This document shows positions 34,620-43,537 of a stretch of 64,000 nt of DNA, in pieces; position 1 is the first letter of the stretch, and each line of letters starts with the position of its first letter. Source of the DNA: Robiginitomaculum sp. (lineage in GTDB: Bacteria; Pseudomonadota; Alphaproteobacteria; Caulobacterales; Maricaulaceae); the NCBI GenBank assembly GCA_026982415.1, contig JALSHE010000036.1:17128-81127 (forward strand), in the 5' to 3' direction. The notes beneath the pieces are model-generated. The model saw nothing but the letters and a program-made list of their open reading frames with translations, was not told the DNA's origin and ran no database searches. Both the position numbers and the translations under genes were made by a program.

Positions 34620-34913
34620 CTACATAGAGCTGAAGATTTTTTGTAAGCCCATAGCAACAGACATATCGCCAGCCACTTTCAATTTGCCAGACATAAAGGC
34701 CATCATTGGGTCAAGATTGCCCGAAGCCAGAGCGATAAAATCATCTTTGGTGACGCTGATTGTGCAATCTGCGTCGTCGTCATTACCCGTTACTTCTGTG
34801 CCAGAGGCGTGAATAACGCCGTCATCGCCAAAATCGAATTTTACGGATTTGTCTAGGCCACCTGATTTAGCGACAGCTTCTTTCATTTTTGCGATAATAT
34901 CTTCGTTAGTCAT
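34620..34913 (-). CDS. SCP2 sterol-carrier domain protein
   Basis: A 97-residue stand-alone SCP2 domain: VKFDFGDDGVIHASG, DCTISVTKDDFIALASGNLDPMMAFMSGKLKVAGDMSVAMGLQ. These small proteins hold acyl chains or other hydrophobic ligands. The sequence is complete for a single domain. Upstream of the alpha/beta hydrolase on the same strand. Confidence 0.92.
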   Translation of the reverse strand: MTNEDIIAKMKEAVAKSGGLDKSVKFDFGDDGVIHASGTEVTGNDDDADCTISVTKDDFIALASGNLDPMMAFMSGKLKVAGDMSVAMGLQKIFSSM

Positions 34914-34959
34914 CTTTGTCTCCGGTTATGTTAATGTTGTTATGCACTTAATTGCGTAT

Positions 34960-34980
34960 AGTCCTTATATAGAAAGGACT
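34960..34980 (-). terminator. Hairpin after the methyltransferase gene
   Basis: A 7-bp perfect stem (AGTCCTT / AAGGACT) with a 7-nt loop, 45 bp past the methyltransferase stop on the minus strand. It has no T-run, so this is a tentative terminator call. Confidence 0.35.
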
Positions 34981-35024
34981 GACAATAAATCCAGTGTAAT
35001 TATACAGAGATACCCTGTTCTGTT

Positions 35025-35903
35025 TTATTTTGGCTTGCGGAATTTCAATGTAAACCGATCAGATTCGCCAATCGCTAAATATTTGGCAGCGTTAAAACCC
35101 TCAGGCACCTCCTCACCCTCTTTTGGCTTGCGACCTGATGGAGGCAATGTCCACACTCCATAGGGGTGGTCTGCTGTATCTTTTGGATTGGCATTGACCT
35201 CGCTAGCGGCGACAAATTCAAACCCGGCCTGTTTAGCTAGGTCTTTAACATAACTAACTTGCACATAGCCCGTGGGTGCTTTTGGGTTTTGTTCGGCTGA
35301 TTCTGGTAGGCGGTGCGAGACTATTCCCAACACGCCGCCGGGCTTAAGTGCCGTATAGAAATCTGCAAATGCCTTTTCTGCATAGCCGCCGCCCATCCAG
35401 CTATGGGTATTGCGAAATGACACGATCAAATCAATATTACCATCGGCTAAAGCTCCGGATGTCGGGCCAAATTCGACCATGCTTATGTCACCAAACATTT
35501 CAGTATCTTCAAACTTTTTGGCAAAACGCTCATTGGCTGCCACATGGCGCTCGCCCATTGCCGCTTCAAATATGGCTGCATTATAGCTACCGCCAGCCTG
35601 CTTGATATAGGGGGCAATTATATTGGTGTACCAGCCACCGCCGGGCGAAATCTCCATAACGCCTTGGCCAGGTGCCAGACCGAAAAACTCCAAAGTTTGT
35701 TTTGGGTGGCGAAACCCGTCCCGCTTGGCTTCATCTGCTCGCCATGTCCCGGCTATTGCCGCATCCATTGCTGATATTTCTGGAGCCGCCTGTTCAACTG
35801 CGGTTTCTGTTTTGCTAGCATCAGCCTTATTATTAGCGCCGCACGCGCCCAGTAATAATGTTGCGCTTACGCCCAGCAATAAATATTTATGCAGTGTTCT
35901 CAT
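35025..35903 (-). CDS. Exported lipoprotein with a SAM-methyltransferase domain
   Basis: A 292-residue protein starting at MRTLHKYLLLG. The signal peptide ends in a lipobox, LLGAC, with the Cys near residue 20. A charged linker follows, then a class I methyltransferase-like domain: GQGVMEISPGGGWYTNIIAPY (motif I, near 75), LIVSFRNTHSW and FADFYTALKPGGVLGIVSHR. It corresponds to the family of predicted exported methyltransferases (COG4798 type). A SAM enzyme outside the cytoplasm is puzzling, since SAM is not known there. An upstream ATG at 35915 is the alternative start. Confidence 0.8.
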   Translation of the reverse strand: MRTLHKYLLLGVSATLLLGACGANNKADASKTETAVEQAAPEISAMDAAIAGTWRADEAKRDGFRHPKQTLEFFGLAPGQGVMEISPGGGWYTNIIAPYIKQAGGSYNAAIFEAAMGERHVAANERFAKKFEDTEMFGDISMVEFGPTSGALADGNIDLIVSFRNTHSWMGGGYAEKAFADFYTALKPGGVLGIVSHRLPESAEQNPKAPTGYVQVSYVKDLAKQAGFEFVAASEVNANPKDTADHPYGVWTLPPSGRKPKEGEEVPEGFNAAKYLAIGESDRFTLKFRKPK

Positions 35904-36020
35904 GATCGACTCCAAGTTTTGGTAAAGTATTATTTCCGTTAGAAAACTACGGGTTTTCCAATGTTTAGCAAGGAAAACCTGTTCAACATTTGGTGAACGT
36001 TCAAAATCGGCACTCTCCTC

Positions 36021-36054
36021 ACCCCTTGAACCCCCAAATCCATTTCCTATATTT
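36021..36054 (+). promoter_or_regulatory. Sigma-32-type heat-shock promoter of hsp20
   Basis: A -35 box CCCCTTGAA (CTTGAA at 36025-36030) and a -10 box CCTATATT (36046-36053), 15 bp apart. This is close to the RpoH consensus CTTGAA / CCCCATNT. The predicted transcript would have a ~100-nt leader before hsp20. Confidence 0.6.
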
Positions 36055-36079
36055 TGGCACGAGGCGAATAATTTGCCTT

Positions 36080-36162
36080 ACTAGCAGTGGCAAGATGCCG
36101 GTTTCGGGTCTTGGCGCTAAAACTACATTGACCAAAACATTGCTTGAAAGGATGTTCCTATG
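36080..36162 (+). promoter_or_regulatory. Possible ROSE-like RNA thermometer
   Basis: In the hsp20 leader, GGCAAGATGCCGG...GGTCTTGGC can form an upstream stem. Just before the start, TTGCT (about 36143) can pair with the AGGA ribosome site, the arrangement used in alphaproteobacterial ROSE elements. It is a structural guess by eye. Confidence 0.45.
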
Positions 36163-36645
36163 TTAAATTATGATTTCACCCCCCTCAGCCGCTCTTTTAT
36201 CGGTTTTGACCGTATGGCCGGCTTGATCGATAATGCTGCCAAACTAAGCGGAACAGGCAGCTACCCGCCCTATAATATCGCACAGATTAACGACGATGAA
36301 TACCGGATTGAACTTGCCGTTGCTGGCTTTGGCGATACGGACATTGATATTGAAACCCACGAGAACGTACTTACGATTATCGGCACCAGAGCAGTCAATG
36401 AAAATACCCCTGACACATCACCTGAATATCTCCACAGAGGCATTGCTGAGCGCGGATTTGAGCGGCGCTTTCAACTTGCGGATCATGTAATTGTCACTGG
36501 CGCAAACTTGGTCAACGGCATGTTAAGCATTGAACTTCGCCGCGAACTGCCCGAAGCGATGAAGCCTCGCAGGATTGCTATCGGCGCACTTCATGACAAA
36601 AATTTAACCAACCAGAAATCTTCCCGTAAGCGTAAGGTTGCTTAA
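36160..36645 (+). CDS. Hsp20/IbpA-family small heat-shock protein
   Basis: A 161-residue alpha-crystallin-type holdase. The N-terminus is the IbpA-like YDFTPLSRSFIGFDRMAGLID. The core has YPPYNIAQINDDEYRIELAVAGF, ENVLTIIGTR and RGIAERGFERRFQLADHV, where G-F-E-R-x-F is diagnostic. The C-terminal tail contains RRIAI-type and Lys-rich sequence. It stands alone behind a heat-shock promoter and a possible ROSE thermometer, so it is likely induced by heat both transcriptionally and translationally. Confidence 0.95.
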   Translation: MLNYDFTPLSRSFIGFDRMAGLIDNAAKLSGTGSYPPYNIAQINDDEYRIELAVAGFGDTDIDIETHENVLTIIGTRAVNENTPDTSPEYLHRGIAERGFERRFQLADHVIVTGANLVNGMLSIELRRELPEAMKPRRIAIGALHDKNLTNQKSSRKRKVA

Positions 36646-36735
36646 GTATAGTCTATAGCGTTGATAATGGGCTTAGCATTTTCCCTTCCCGAACCCCCTC
36701 GGACTGGAATTAGCGACCCGCTTTCCGCTTTAGAC

Positions 36736-36774
36736 GCGGCGTCCTGCATACCCTCCCCCAAAGCAGGACGCCGC
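36736..36774 (+). terminator. 12-bp hairpin after hsp20
   Basis: A perfect GCGGCGTCCTGC / GCAGGACGCCGC stem with a 15-nt loop, 90 bp past the hsp20 stop. It has no T-run, so it may stabilise the 3' end rather than terminate. Confidence 0.5.
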
Positions 36775-36904
36775 AACTCTAATTTCTTCAAATTTCAATC
36801 AATCGCAGGGTCGGAAAATTATGATAAAAATGATGGTGGCCGTTTCTTTTATTGGCTCCTAGTCCGTCGCTCTTACAACTCGCTCCGCGATGCCGGCCCC
36901 ACAA

Positions 36905-36936
36905 AAAAACGGCGGGGAAATCCCCGCCGTTCTTAA
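36905..36936 (-). terminator. Terminator of the TonB-receptor gene
   Basis: A perfect 10-bp stem AACGGCGGGG / CCCCGCCGTT with a 4-nt loop. It is followed by seven T residues on the minus strand and lies 21 bp past the receptor stop. Confidence 0.85.
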
Positions 36937-36956
36937 ATCATAAGTATTCGCTAGAT

Positions 36957-39857
36957 TTAGAAGCGAACCTTTGCACTCGCAAAGAATGACCGACCAAACA
37001 CATCATAGGACGATGGGTATGTATTTGCCTGTTCATCATTGTCACCAATCACCGGGGGCGTTTTATCAAACAAGTTCTGAATACCAAATGTCAAAGCCAA
37101 ACTGTCTGTGAAGTCATATGTCATAGACGTATTGAACAAGTGATATGCACTAATACTGTCAACTGACTGAGGGTTGGTTGGATCATCGATAATATTCCCG
37201 TCCTTAACACCACCAAGCATTTGCCACGTAACATTAGCATTCAACGCACCTTTTGCAACATCAACAGCAACGAAGTGACGATAACTTGGATCAGGCTCGC
37301 CGCAATTGTTACCAAACAGGCCAGCACAATCAAACAAAGTATCACCAGCAAAAGCTTCAAACTCATTTTTTATGTTGTATGTACCATTATAGCCAAGTGA
37401 AACTTGACCAAGATCCATACCAAACATGTCTGCTGTATCAAATGCATAATTAGCTGCAATATCTATACCTTGAAGTTTGTTGCCCGCAACGTTAGCAGAA
37501 CGGTTAGACACGAAATCAATCGTACCATCTGCGCGACGGTTAACCGCGTTACAAAATGGTGAACCAACACCACCGAGCGCACCAGTATAGCAGGTACTTA
37601 GAATATTGTTCGTACCACCACCGAATTGAGCGATGAAGCCATCTATATTAATATCAAAATAGTCAACACTTAGGCTTAAACCATCAATAAATGATGGGTT
37701 TAAAACAACACCAAATGTAATTGTTTGAGCTTCCTCAACATCCAGATCAGGATTACCACCAGATAATGAGCGGATTTGACCCGAAGCTGGATCAATAGCT
37801 GCTGTACCAACTACATTTGCCGGCACACCTGTAGCTATACAAATTGCTGCCTGCGCAGGTGTAAGACCTCCAGCGGGAGCATCAACTGCTGAACATGGAT
37901 CATCCGCACCTGGGAAGTTTTCACCAATTGGCGCAAATAATTCACCAATATTAGGTGCACGTACCGCAGTGTTATAGTTACCGCGCAAACGTACTTGGTC
38001 ATTGATTGCCCACTGACCACCAACTTTGTAATTATACTTGGTACCAACAGTTGAAAAATTAGATACACGTCCCGCAAGATCAAGTGTGATATTTTCAGCA
38101 AATGCCATACCAGAAACTAACGGTATTTCCATTTCGCCGTAAGCAGAATATACATCATATTCACCAGCAACAGGCGGCGCACCATTAAAGCCGCGAATAG
38201 AACTCGCCGCGACACCTTGGTCAGGATTAAACTCGAATGCATTCTCGATATATTCAACACCAAGAGCAACACCAATTGAATCTTCTGTAATACGCAAAGA
38301 ACCAAGATCACCCGTAAAGTTGATCTGGGCTATGTTTTGTGTAGTCTCATCTGTTGTTGCAACAGCTGTTCTGATAAAGTCAGCAGAGGCCTGCGATATA
38401 TTACCAGCACCAAAGATATTCAGAGGTGAACAACCAACTGTAGAGCCATTTGTACCCGTATCTGCACAGGTCGGATTGCCATTTGCATCAAGAATAACTT
38501 GGCCTGCCGCATCTGTTGCCAAAAGCAAGGATTGGTTGAAACGCGGAACATCAATATTACCACTTTGGTTAGATGCGTTTTGTGTCCGACCAACAGAGAA
38601 TGAAGCTTCATAATCCCAAGTGTCAGTAAGGGCACCACGAACACCACCAACAAGTTGGAAAGTATTACGTCTGTCCGTACCGGAACGTGGACCAACCTCA
38701 ACAAGGCGACGACGAAGAAGCGCACTTGCTTCATCATCAATGCCGTCGCCGTCCGTGTCTACGCCAGAACCAATAGCATCTGACAAGATTTGCTGTGCTT
38801 CTGGGGTAATGAATGGGTTTCCGTCTAGTGTCCAAGTTGTGCCAATGAAAGCTGGTGTAGGCGCAAGTTCTTGCGGCACAGTGTTATTGGCAAAACGAGC
38901 TTCCATAAACACTTCTGCACGGTCATTAATTTCATAATTGGCAGCTGTTGCAATTGAAAAACGCTCTTGCGGCAATTGTAAAAAGTTGACAGGCGCGTAA
39001 TTATAGAAATCGTTAACTTGGCCTGAGGTTACGAATGGACGAATAGAACCATTCCGTTCAAAGATGACACCAAAGCTATCTGGAGAAAAAGTGCCCAAGC
39101 CGCCAGCAAATATTGATGTGCCCGGCACGCCCGAAGAACCACCAGGCTCTAAACCACCATTGCCATCATCAAAGAAAGCAACAGATGAAAAATCACGATC
39201 ACCTTGGAATAAGGCAGAACGATCTGTATACGACATATTAACTGTGACATTCCCACGACCATCGTCGAAATTAGCGCCCATGGTTAAACTGGCATTTAAA
39301 GTTTCTGCATCGCCTTTTTCAGTAATATTATAACCTAAATTCGCCTCCATACCCTCAAAATCGTCTTTAAGGATGAAGTTAACAACACCAGCAACAGCAT
39401 CAGCACCATAAACAGATGACGCACCACCTGTAAGAACTTCAACATTCTGTATCATTGACGGCGAAATAGTATTGATATCCACAACACCAGCCGAACCATT
39501 TACCATGGTGCGACGACCATTAACAAGAACAAGCGTGCGGTTAGAGCCAAGACCACGCAGGTCAACAGTTGCCGTGCCATTACCCGGATTGTTTGATGTA
39601 CGCGTTAAACCAGGTACTGTTTGCGGCAAAGCATTCAATAGGTTTTCAGTGTTAATAATACCAGATCTCTCGAACTGAACAGCCTCTAGAGTAGCAACAG
39701 GCGAATTTGATATAAAATCAGACTTCTTGATACGTGAACCTGTCACAACGATTTCGTCATCAACAACTTGAGCAAATGCTGGCATTGCCATTGAGCCGAT
39801 CACAGCTCCTGACAATAATGTTGTCAGCAATAGCTGACTTTTGGTAAATTTTTTCAC
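36957..39857 (-). CDS. TonB-dependent outer-membrane receptor
   Basis: A 966-residue outer-membrane protein. The signal peptide ends A-F-A-Q near residue 30. A Ton-box/plug start reads DDEIVVTGSRIKKSDF, and the plug contains VDLRGLGSNRTLVLVNGRRTMVNG and GGASSVYGADAVAGVVNFILKDDF. The 22-strand barrel follows and ends in the aromatic K-V-R-F motif needed for BAM insertion. This large subfamily in Caulobacter-like bacteria and sphingomonads takes up glycans or other organic substrates; the ligand is not apparent. No transport genes adjoin it. A strong hairpin sits in its leader. Confidence 0.92.
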   Translation of the reverse strand: MKKFTKSQLLLTTLLSGAVIGSMAMPAFAQVVDDEIVVTGSRIKKSDFISNSPVATLEAVQFERSGIINTENLLNALPQTVPGLTRTSNNPGNGTATVDLRGLGSNRTLVLVNGRRTMVNGSAGVVDINTISPSMIQNVEVLTGGASSVYGADAVAGVVNFILKDDFEGMEANLGYNITEKGDAETLNASLTMGANFDDGRGNVTVNMSYTDRSALFQGDRDFSSVAFFDDGNGGLEPGGSSGVPGTSIFAGGLGTFSPDSFGVIFERNGSIRPFVTSGQVNDFYNYAPVNFLQLPQERFSIATAANYEINDRAEVFMEARFANNTVPQELAPTPAFIGTTWTLDGNPFITPEAQQILSDAIGSGVDTDGDGIDDEASALLRRRLVEVGPRSGTDRRNTFQLVGGVRGALTDTWDYEASFSVGRTQNASNQSGNIDVPRFNQSLLLATDAAGQVILDANGNPTCADTGTNGSTVGCSPLNIFGAGNISQASADFIRTAVATTDETTQNIAQINFTGDLGSLRITEDSIGVALGVEYIENAFEFNPDQGVAASSIRGFNGAPPVAGEYDVYSAYGEMEIPLVSGMAFAENITLDLAGRVSNFSTVGTKYNYKVGGQWAINDQVRLRGNYNTAVRAPNIGELFAPIGENFPGADDPCSAVDAPAGGLTPAQAAICIATGVPANVVGTAAIDPASGQIRSLSGGNPDLDVEEAQTITFGVVLNPSFIDGLSLSVDYFDINIDGFIAQFGGGTNNILSTCYTGALGGVGSPFCNAVNRRADGTIDFVSNRSANVAGNKLQGIDIAANYAFDTADMFGMDLGQVSLGYNGTYNIKNEFEAFAGDTLFDCAGLFGNNCGEPDPSYRHFVAVDVAKGALNANVTWQMLGGVKDGNIIDDPTNPQSVDSISAYHLFNTSMTYDFTDSLALTFGIQNLFDKTPPVIGDNDEQANTYPSSYDVFGRSFFASAKVRF

Positions 39858-39889
39858 TTAAAACCCCTTCAAACTGGCTTTTGATTTAA

Positions 39890-39915
39890 GCGTTTTGAAA
39901 AAATCTTCAAAACGC
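39890..39915 (-). promoter_or_regulatory. Perfect inverted repeat in the TonB-receptor leader
   Basis: GCGTTTTGAA / TTCAAAACGC, with 10-bp arms and a 6-nt spacer, 33 bp upstream of the receptor start codon. It could be an operator or an mRNA-leader hairpin. Confidence 0.5.
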
Positions 39916-40080
39916 GGTTCGTCCACAGACGGAATCCGTGGCACTTACTGCATTCTTAGCCATTACAAAAAGTTAACTCAAGTGATGAATGGCGGGTTTT
40001 CCCCGATAGAAAGCATTATTTGTGCCATCTGTTGCAAAAATACACACCCCTAAAGCCTGTCAGCATTTAAGTGTTTTAGT

Positions 40081-40118
40081 CAGCCTTGCAATATTGAGCC
40101 AGCCTTGTAATATTGGAT
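40081..40118 (+). repeat. Imperfect direct repeat CAGCCTTGyAATATTG
   Basis: Two 16-bp copies differing at one base, about 18 bp apart start to start, 60-90 bp before the next gene. Possibly tandem binding sites. Confidence 0.5.
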
Positions 40119-40172
40119 TACATGCCCATCCCGGCAGTGTTTGCATTTGAAAAGTTAACTGTGAGTATATCT

Positions 40173-40730
40173 ATGCCCAAATTACATATTATTGTTTTAA
40201 GCTTTGCTGGCCTATTATTGTTTGGCGCGCAAACCCATGCCGCCGAAGGTGAAGATGGTGAACTTTATAGTCCGCTCTCAACATTATATGGGTGCGCCTC
40301 CATAACTGAACCCACACAAAGACTTGCTTGTTACGACACTAAGGTTGCCAAACTGCGCACAGCTGAGGAAAAACAAGAAATCGTTGCTATTGACGCCAAG
40401 GCGGCTCGTAAAATAAAGCGAGAAGCTTTCGGATTTAACCTGCCATCATTATCCAAAATAGGCCTGCCAAAAATATCGCTGCCCGGCGGAAAAAGCGATA
40501 AAGCGGATGCGCTGACCGCAGAGGTGAAATCAGTTCGCAAATCCGGGCGCATATTGTTGATAACGCTAAAAAACGGCCAAATCTGGAAACAGGTCGGCGG
40601 ACACCTCAATTATGTTCCAAAAGGCGATTTAACGGCGACTATTAAACCTAAGTCCGTAGGTAGTTTTATGCTTTCGCTCAATAATGGCAAAACCACCGTG
40701 CGTGGCTTACGCGTTAGGCGTGTCGAGTAG
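40173..40730 (+). CDS. Exported protein with two N-terminal cysteines, unknown
   Basis: A 185-residue protein with a signal peptide (hydrophobic to about residue 18, then THAAEG). The mature N-terminus has LYGCASITEPTQRLACYDTKVAKL, the C-x10-15-C-Y-D pattern seen in many small proteobacterial periplasmic proteins. The C-terminal half is a small beta domain (ILLITLKNGQIWKQVGG, then KPKSVGSFMLSLNNGKTTVRGLRVRRV). No function known. The ATG at 40173 is chosen for the signal peptide. The next gene starts 14 bp after its stop. Confidence 0.65.
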   Translation: MPKLHIIVLSFAGLLLFGAQTHAAEGEDGELYSPLSTLYGCASITEPTQRLACYDTKVAKLRTAEEKQEIVAIDAKAARKIKREAFGFNLPSLSKIGLPKISLPGGKSDKADALTAEVKSVRKSGRILLITLKNGQIWKQVGGHLNYVPKGDLTATIKPKSVGSFMLSLNNGKTTVRGLRVRRVE

Positions 40731-40743
40731 CACTGGTATACGC

Positions 40744-41676
40744 ATGCCGTCTTGGCTCAAAGACTTTGAAATCAAGGACAAAAAAATTATTGTCAAAGCC
40801 ACTGGGGCGGAATTGCCGCTTGGGCTGGAGGTTGCCAAAGAGGTTTTGTCCTGGTTTCCGTTTTATTTATACGAAAAAGCGCGGCGGCTCGGGCATGTAT
40901 TTGCAGGTGGTGAGCGCTTGAAAATCGCATTTTCGCCCGTCCAGCCCCGGCCTTGGTATCTCATATCGGTATTGGCCTACCGCGCACATATGCACCGTAT
41001 TAGCGACACCTCAAAAGCCGACGCAGTGTTGTATTTTGAGGACGAAACTAATCCAAAACCGCCCCTTGTCCCGGCGAAGACCTTAGGGAAACACTTTAAC
41101 TTTGGCTGTTATGATATTTCCAAATCACGGGTCGCCCAGAAATTTGAGCAAATATTTGGCTATGCTCTCGCCGTTGACCCGCTCACTTATAAAGGCCAGA
41201 TAGCTGTTAAATCCGAAAAAAATGGCGCACATGATGGCTACACGGCCACCGCACCCTTAAGCAAGGCCCAAACCGCAAACCCAGACTTGGTCTACCAACG
41301 ATTGGTTGATAATTCGGTCGATGGCAAATGGGCCGAAGATATGCGCTGTCCCATTATTGGCGGTGAAATTGCGCTGGTTTTCGTCAAACGTCGCCCATTA
41401 GAGAGCCGGTTTGCCAATATCAATTCTGGGGTCATTTTGCGCAAGCCGGAAGATTTACTGTCAGATGCTGAGCGCGCCAAGCTTAAAGAATTCGCGACCG
41501 CCATGAAGCTAGATTTTGGCGGCATGGATGTCTTACGCGACAAATCGGACGGGAAAATTTACGTGGTTGATGTCAATAAAACCGATATGGGGCCGCCGAT
41601 CGCTTTATCTAATGCCGACAAATCCAAAGCCGTTGCCATGTTAACCAAACAGTTGATAAGGCTTATAAATGACTAA
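40744..41676 (+). CDS. ATP-grasp-like protein of unknown substrate
   Basis: A 310-residue soluble protein. The C-terminal half resembles ATP-grasp ligases: RCPIIGGEIALVFVKRRPLESRF, FATAMKLDFGGMDVLRDKSDGKIYVVDVNKTDMGPP. The D-x-L-R-D and V-D-V-N positions fit the Mg-ATP ligands. The N-terminal half has no match I recognise. I chose MPSWLKDF at 40744 because upstream codons overlap the previous gene. It overlaps the MBL gene by 8 bp, so the two are coupled. It might ligate an amino acid or modify a sugar. Confidence 0.55.
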   Translation: MPSWLKDFEIKDKKIIVKATGAELPLGLEVAKEVLSWFPFYLYEKARRLGHVFAGGERLKIAFSPVQPRPWYLISVLAYRAHMHRISDTSKADAVLYFEDETNPKPPLVPAKTLGKHFNFGCYDISKSRVAQKFEQIFGYALAVDPLTYKGQIAVKSEKNGAHDGYTATAPLSKAQTANPDLVYQRLVDNSVDGKWAEDMRCPIIGGEIALVFVKRRPLESRFANINSGVILRKPEDLLSDAERAKLKEFATAMKLDFGGMDVLRDKSDGKIYVVDVNKTDMGPPIALSNADKSKAVAMLTKQLIRLIND

Positions 41677-42589
41677 AATTCCATTTATTCACACCTATGA
41701 TTTTGAATACGGCATCGCCGAGCCGCAAAGCAGGCTCGTCAGCCGCATAACTGCGGATAATCCCGGGCCGTTCACCTATACGGGCACGGGAGTATATATT
41801 GTCGGCACCAAGGACGTGGCTATCATTGACCCCGGCCCGATTACGCCTGCCCACACTAAGGCTCTTGACCAAGCGCTTGCAGGAAAAACCCTCACCCATA
41901 TCTTGCTCACCCACCACCATGCGGATCACTCCCCCATGGCCGCCCCTCTGGCAAAAAAACATGATTGCCAAATCTATGGCTGCCCACCTAGGGATGAAGC
42001 TACTACAAACGGGGCGGGTATAAAATTGGACGCAGGCGACGACCTTGGCTTTGCGCCCGACATTGTGCTTAAGGACGGGGATGTGTTTACGGGTGCGGAT
42101 TGGACACTTGAAACCGTGCATACGCCTGGCCATACGTCCAATCATATGTGCTTTGCACTGCGCCAAGAAAACACCTTGTTTTCCGGCGATCATATTATGG
42201 GCTGGGCCACGTCTGTGGTTATTCCGCCGGGCGGGCATATGGGCGATTATCTAGCATCCTTGCGCAAAATCGAACGGCAAAACTACGACATTATTCGCCC
42301 AACTCACGGGCCTGCAATCACCCATGTGCAACCATTTGTAAGCGCCTATATCGAACATAGGCTTGACCGGGAAGAACAAGTATTTCAGGCGCTTGAAGTT
42401 GGCCACAAAGCCGTGATGGATATTGTCGCACATATCTATACCGACATAGACAAGCGCCTGTATCCTGCCGCCGCCATGAGTGTGTTGTCACACCTGATCC
42501 ATTTGTGCGAGAACGGACGGGCAGAGTGTGCGGGAAATATGAATTTAGCGGGTCATTATGCGCCCTATTCATTGCACCCAAATTTTTAA
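41669..42589 (+). CDS. MBL-fold metallo-hydrolase (LACTB2-like)
   Basis: A 306-residue metallo-beta-lactamase-fold hydrolase. The zinc motif is THHHADHS (HxHxDH), with HTPGHTSNHMCF, the FSGDH Asp and the closing PTHGPAI. A C-terminal winged-helix segment (QVFQALEVGHKAVMDIVAHIYTD) is characteristic of the LACTB2/glyoxalase-II-like branch. It could be a thioesterase or nuclease. It overlaps the upstream ATP-grasp-like gene. Confidence 0.88.
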   Translation: MTKIPFIHTYDFEYGIAEPQSRLVSRITADNPGPFTYTGTGVYIVGTKDVAIIDPGPITPAHTKALDQALAGKTLTHILLTHHHADHSPMAAPLAKKHDCQIYGCPPRDEATTNGAGIKLDAGDDLGFAPDIVLKDGDVFTGADWTLETVHTPGHTSNHMCFALRQENTLFSGDHIMGWATSVVIPPGGHMGDYLASLRKIERQNYDIIRPTHGPAITHVQPFVSAYIEHRLDREEQVFQALEVGHKAVMDIVAHIYTDIDKRLYPAAAMSVLSHLIHLCENGRAECAGNMNLAGHYAPYSLHPNF

Positions 42590-42613
42590 CCAATCCGTGT
42601 GAAACCCTTAAAT

Positions 42614-43537
42614 ATGTTAGAAAATTCAACCCTCCCCGTTCTAAACGTCAACGATGTCCGCAAGTCCTTCGCAGGCAAGCCTGCTGTGCGCGGGGTTAGC
42701 TTTGAAGTCGCCAAAGGTGAAATCGTCGGCTTTCTCGGCCCCAATGGTGCTGGCAAAACCACTACTTTACGCATGGCGCTCGGCTTGATTGCGCCTGATA
42801 GCGGCACCGTGAAACTATTTGGTCAAGCGCCAGGGCCGAGCGCATTTGGCAGGGTTGGTTTCTTGCCCGAAGAGCGCGGGCTTTATGCCAAAATTTCCGC
42901 CCGCGACGGCATTGCCCATATTGCCTGCCTCAACGGTATGAAACGCAAGAACGCCCTCAAGCGTGCAGACGACATGCTAGAGCGTTACGGGCTTGGGGAT
43001 GTGGCCCGCAAGAAGATAAAAACCCTGTCCAAAGGCATGGCACAAAAAGTTCAATTGATCGCCGCCATCGCCCACGACCCGGAGTTCCTTATCCTCGACG
43101 AACCGTTCTCAGGCCTTGACCCGGTCAACCAAAAACTGCTCGAAGACATGGTGCGCGAAATTGCCGGGCGCGGGCGCACGATTGTATTCTCGACCCATGT
43201 TATGGAACATGCGGAGCGGTTATGTGATAAAATTGTTCTCCTGTCACAGGGACAAAAAATATTTGACGGCGACCTCAAACAAGCTCTTTCCCATGCACCG
43301 CGTAGGCTGGAGATTGAGACGCCCGACCCCAAGGCCGAGGCCGTGTTTACACCCTTGGCGCAACAGATTACACGGAACGGCGATACATATAATATCGTGC
43401 TAAAACCCGACAAAGAAGCCCGGCATGTATTGGCCGAAAGCATGAAAGCCACGCTAGACTTGATCCGGTTTGAACCGGAAAAACCAAGCTTGCACGAAGC
43501 CTTTGTAACCTTGGTTGACAATGGAGACAAACCATGA
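42614..43537 (+). CDS. ABC transporter ATP-binding protein (NatA-like)
   Basis: A 307-residue ABC ATPase. GPNGAGKTTT is the Walker A, LSKGMAQKVQ the signature and LILDEPFSGLDPVN the Walker B. A C-terminal extension of about 90 residues follows, which exporters of the NatA/CcmA type share. The ATG at 42614 is used; a GTG 15 bp earlier is possible. ATGA overlap couples it to the permease. Confidence 0.92.
   Translation: MLENSTLPVLNVNDVRKSFAGKPAVRGVSFEVAKGEIVGFLGPNGAGKTTTLRMALGLIAPDSGTVKLFGQAPGPSAFGRVGFLPEERGLYAKISARDGIAHIACLNGMKRKNALKRADDMLERYGLGDVARKKIKTLSKGMAQKVQLIAAIAHDPEFLILDEPFSGLDPVNQKLLEDMVREIAGRGRTIVFSTHVMEHAERLCDKIVLLSQGQKIFDGDLKQALSHAPRRLEIETPDPKAEAVFTPLAQQITRNGDTYNIVLKPDKEARHVLAESMKATLDLIRFEPEKPSLHEAFVTLVDNGDKP

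Larger units (their letters stand above)
36646..36956. other. hsp20/TonB-receptor convergent gap
   Basis: A 311-bp gap between convergent genes. It holds one long hairpin near hsp20 and one bidirectional terminator next to the receptor gene, both listed separately. The short ORFs in it look like chance. Confidence 0.6.
39858..40172. other. Divergent upstream region of the TonB receptor and the 40.2-kb gene
   Basis: A 315-bp gap containing promoters for two divergent genes. A 10-bp hairpin near the receptor start and a short direct repeat near the other gene are listed separately. No ORF or RNA gene was recognised. Confidence 0.5.

Noticed and set aside
36661..36936. 91-codon plus-strand frame in the hsp20/TonB-receptor gap
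   Set aside because: It runs through two hairpins and the terminator, so it is unlikely to be translated.
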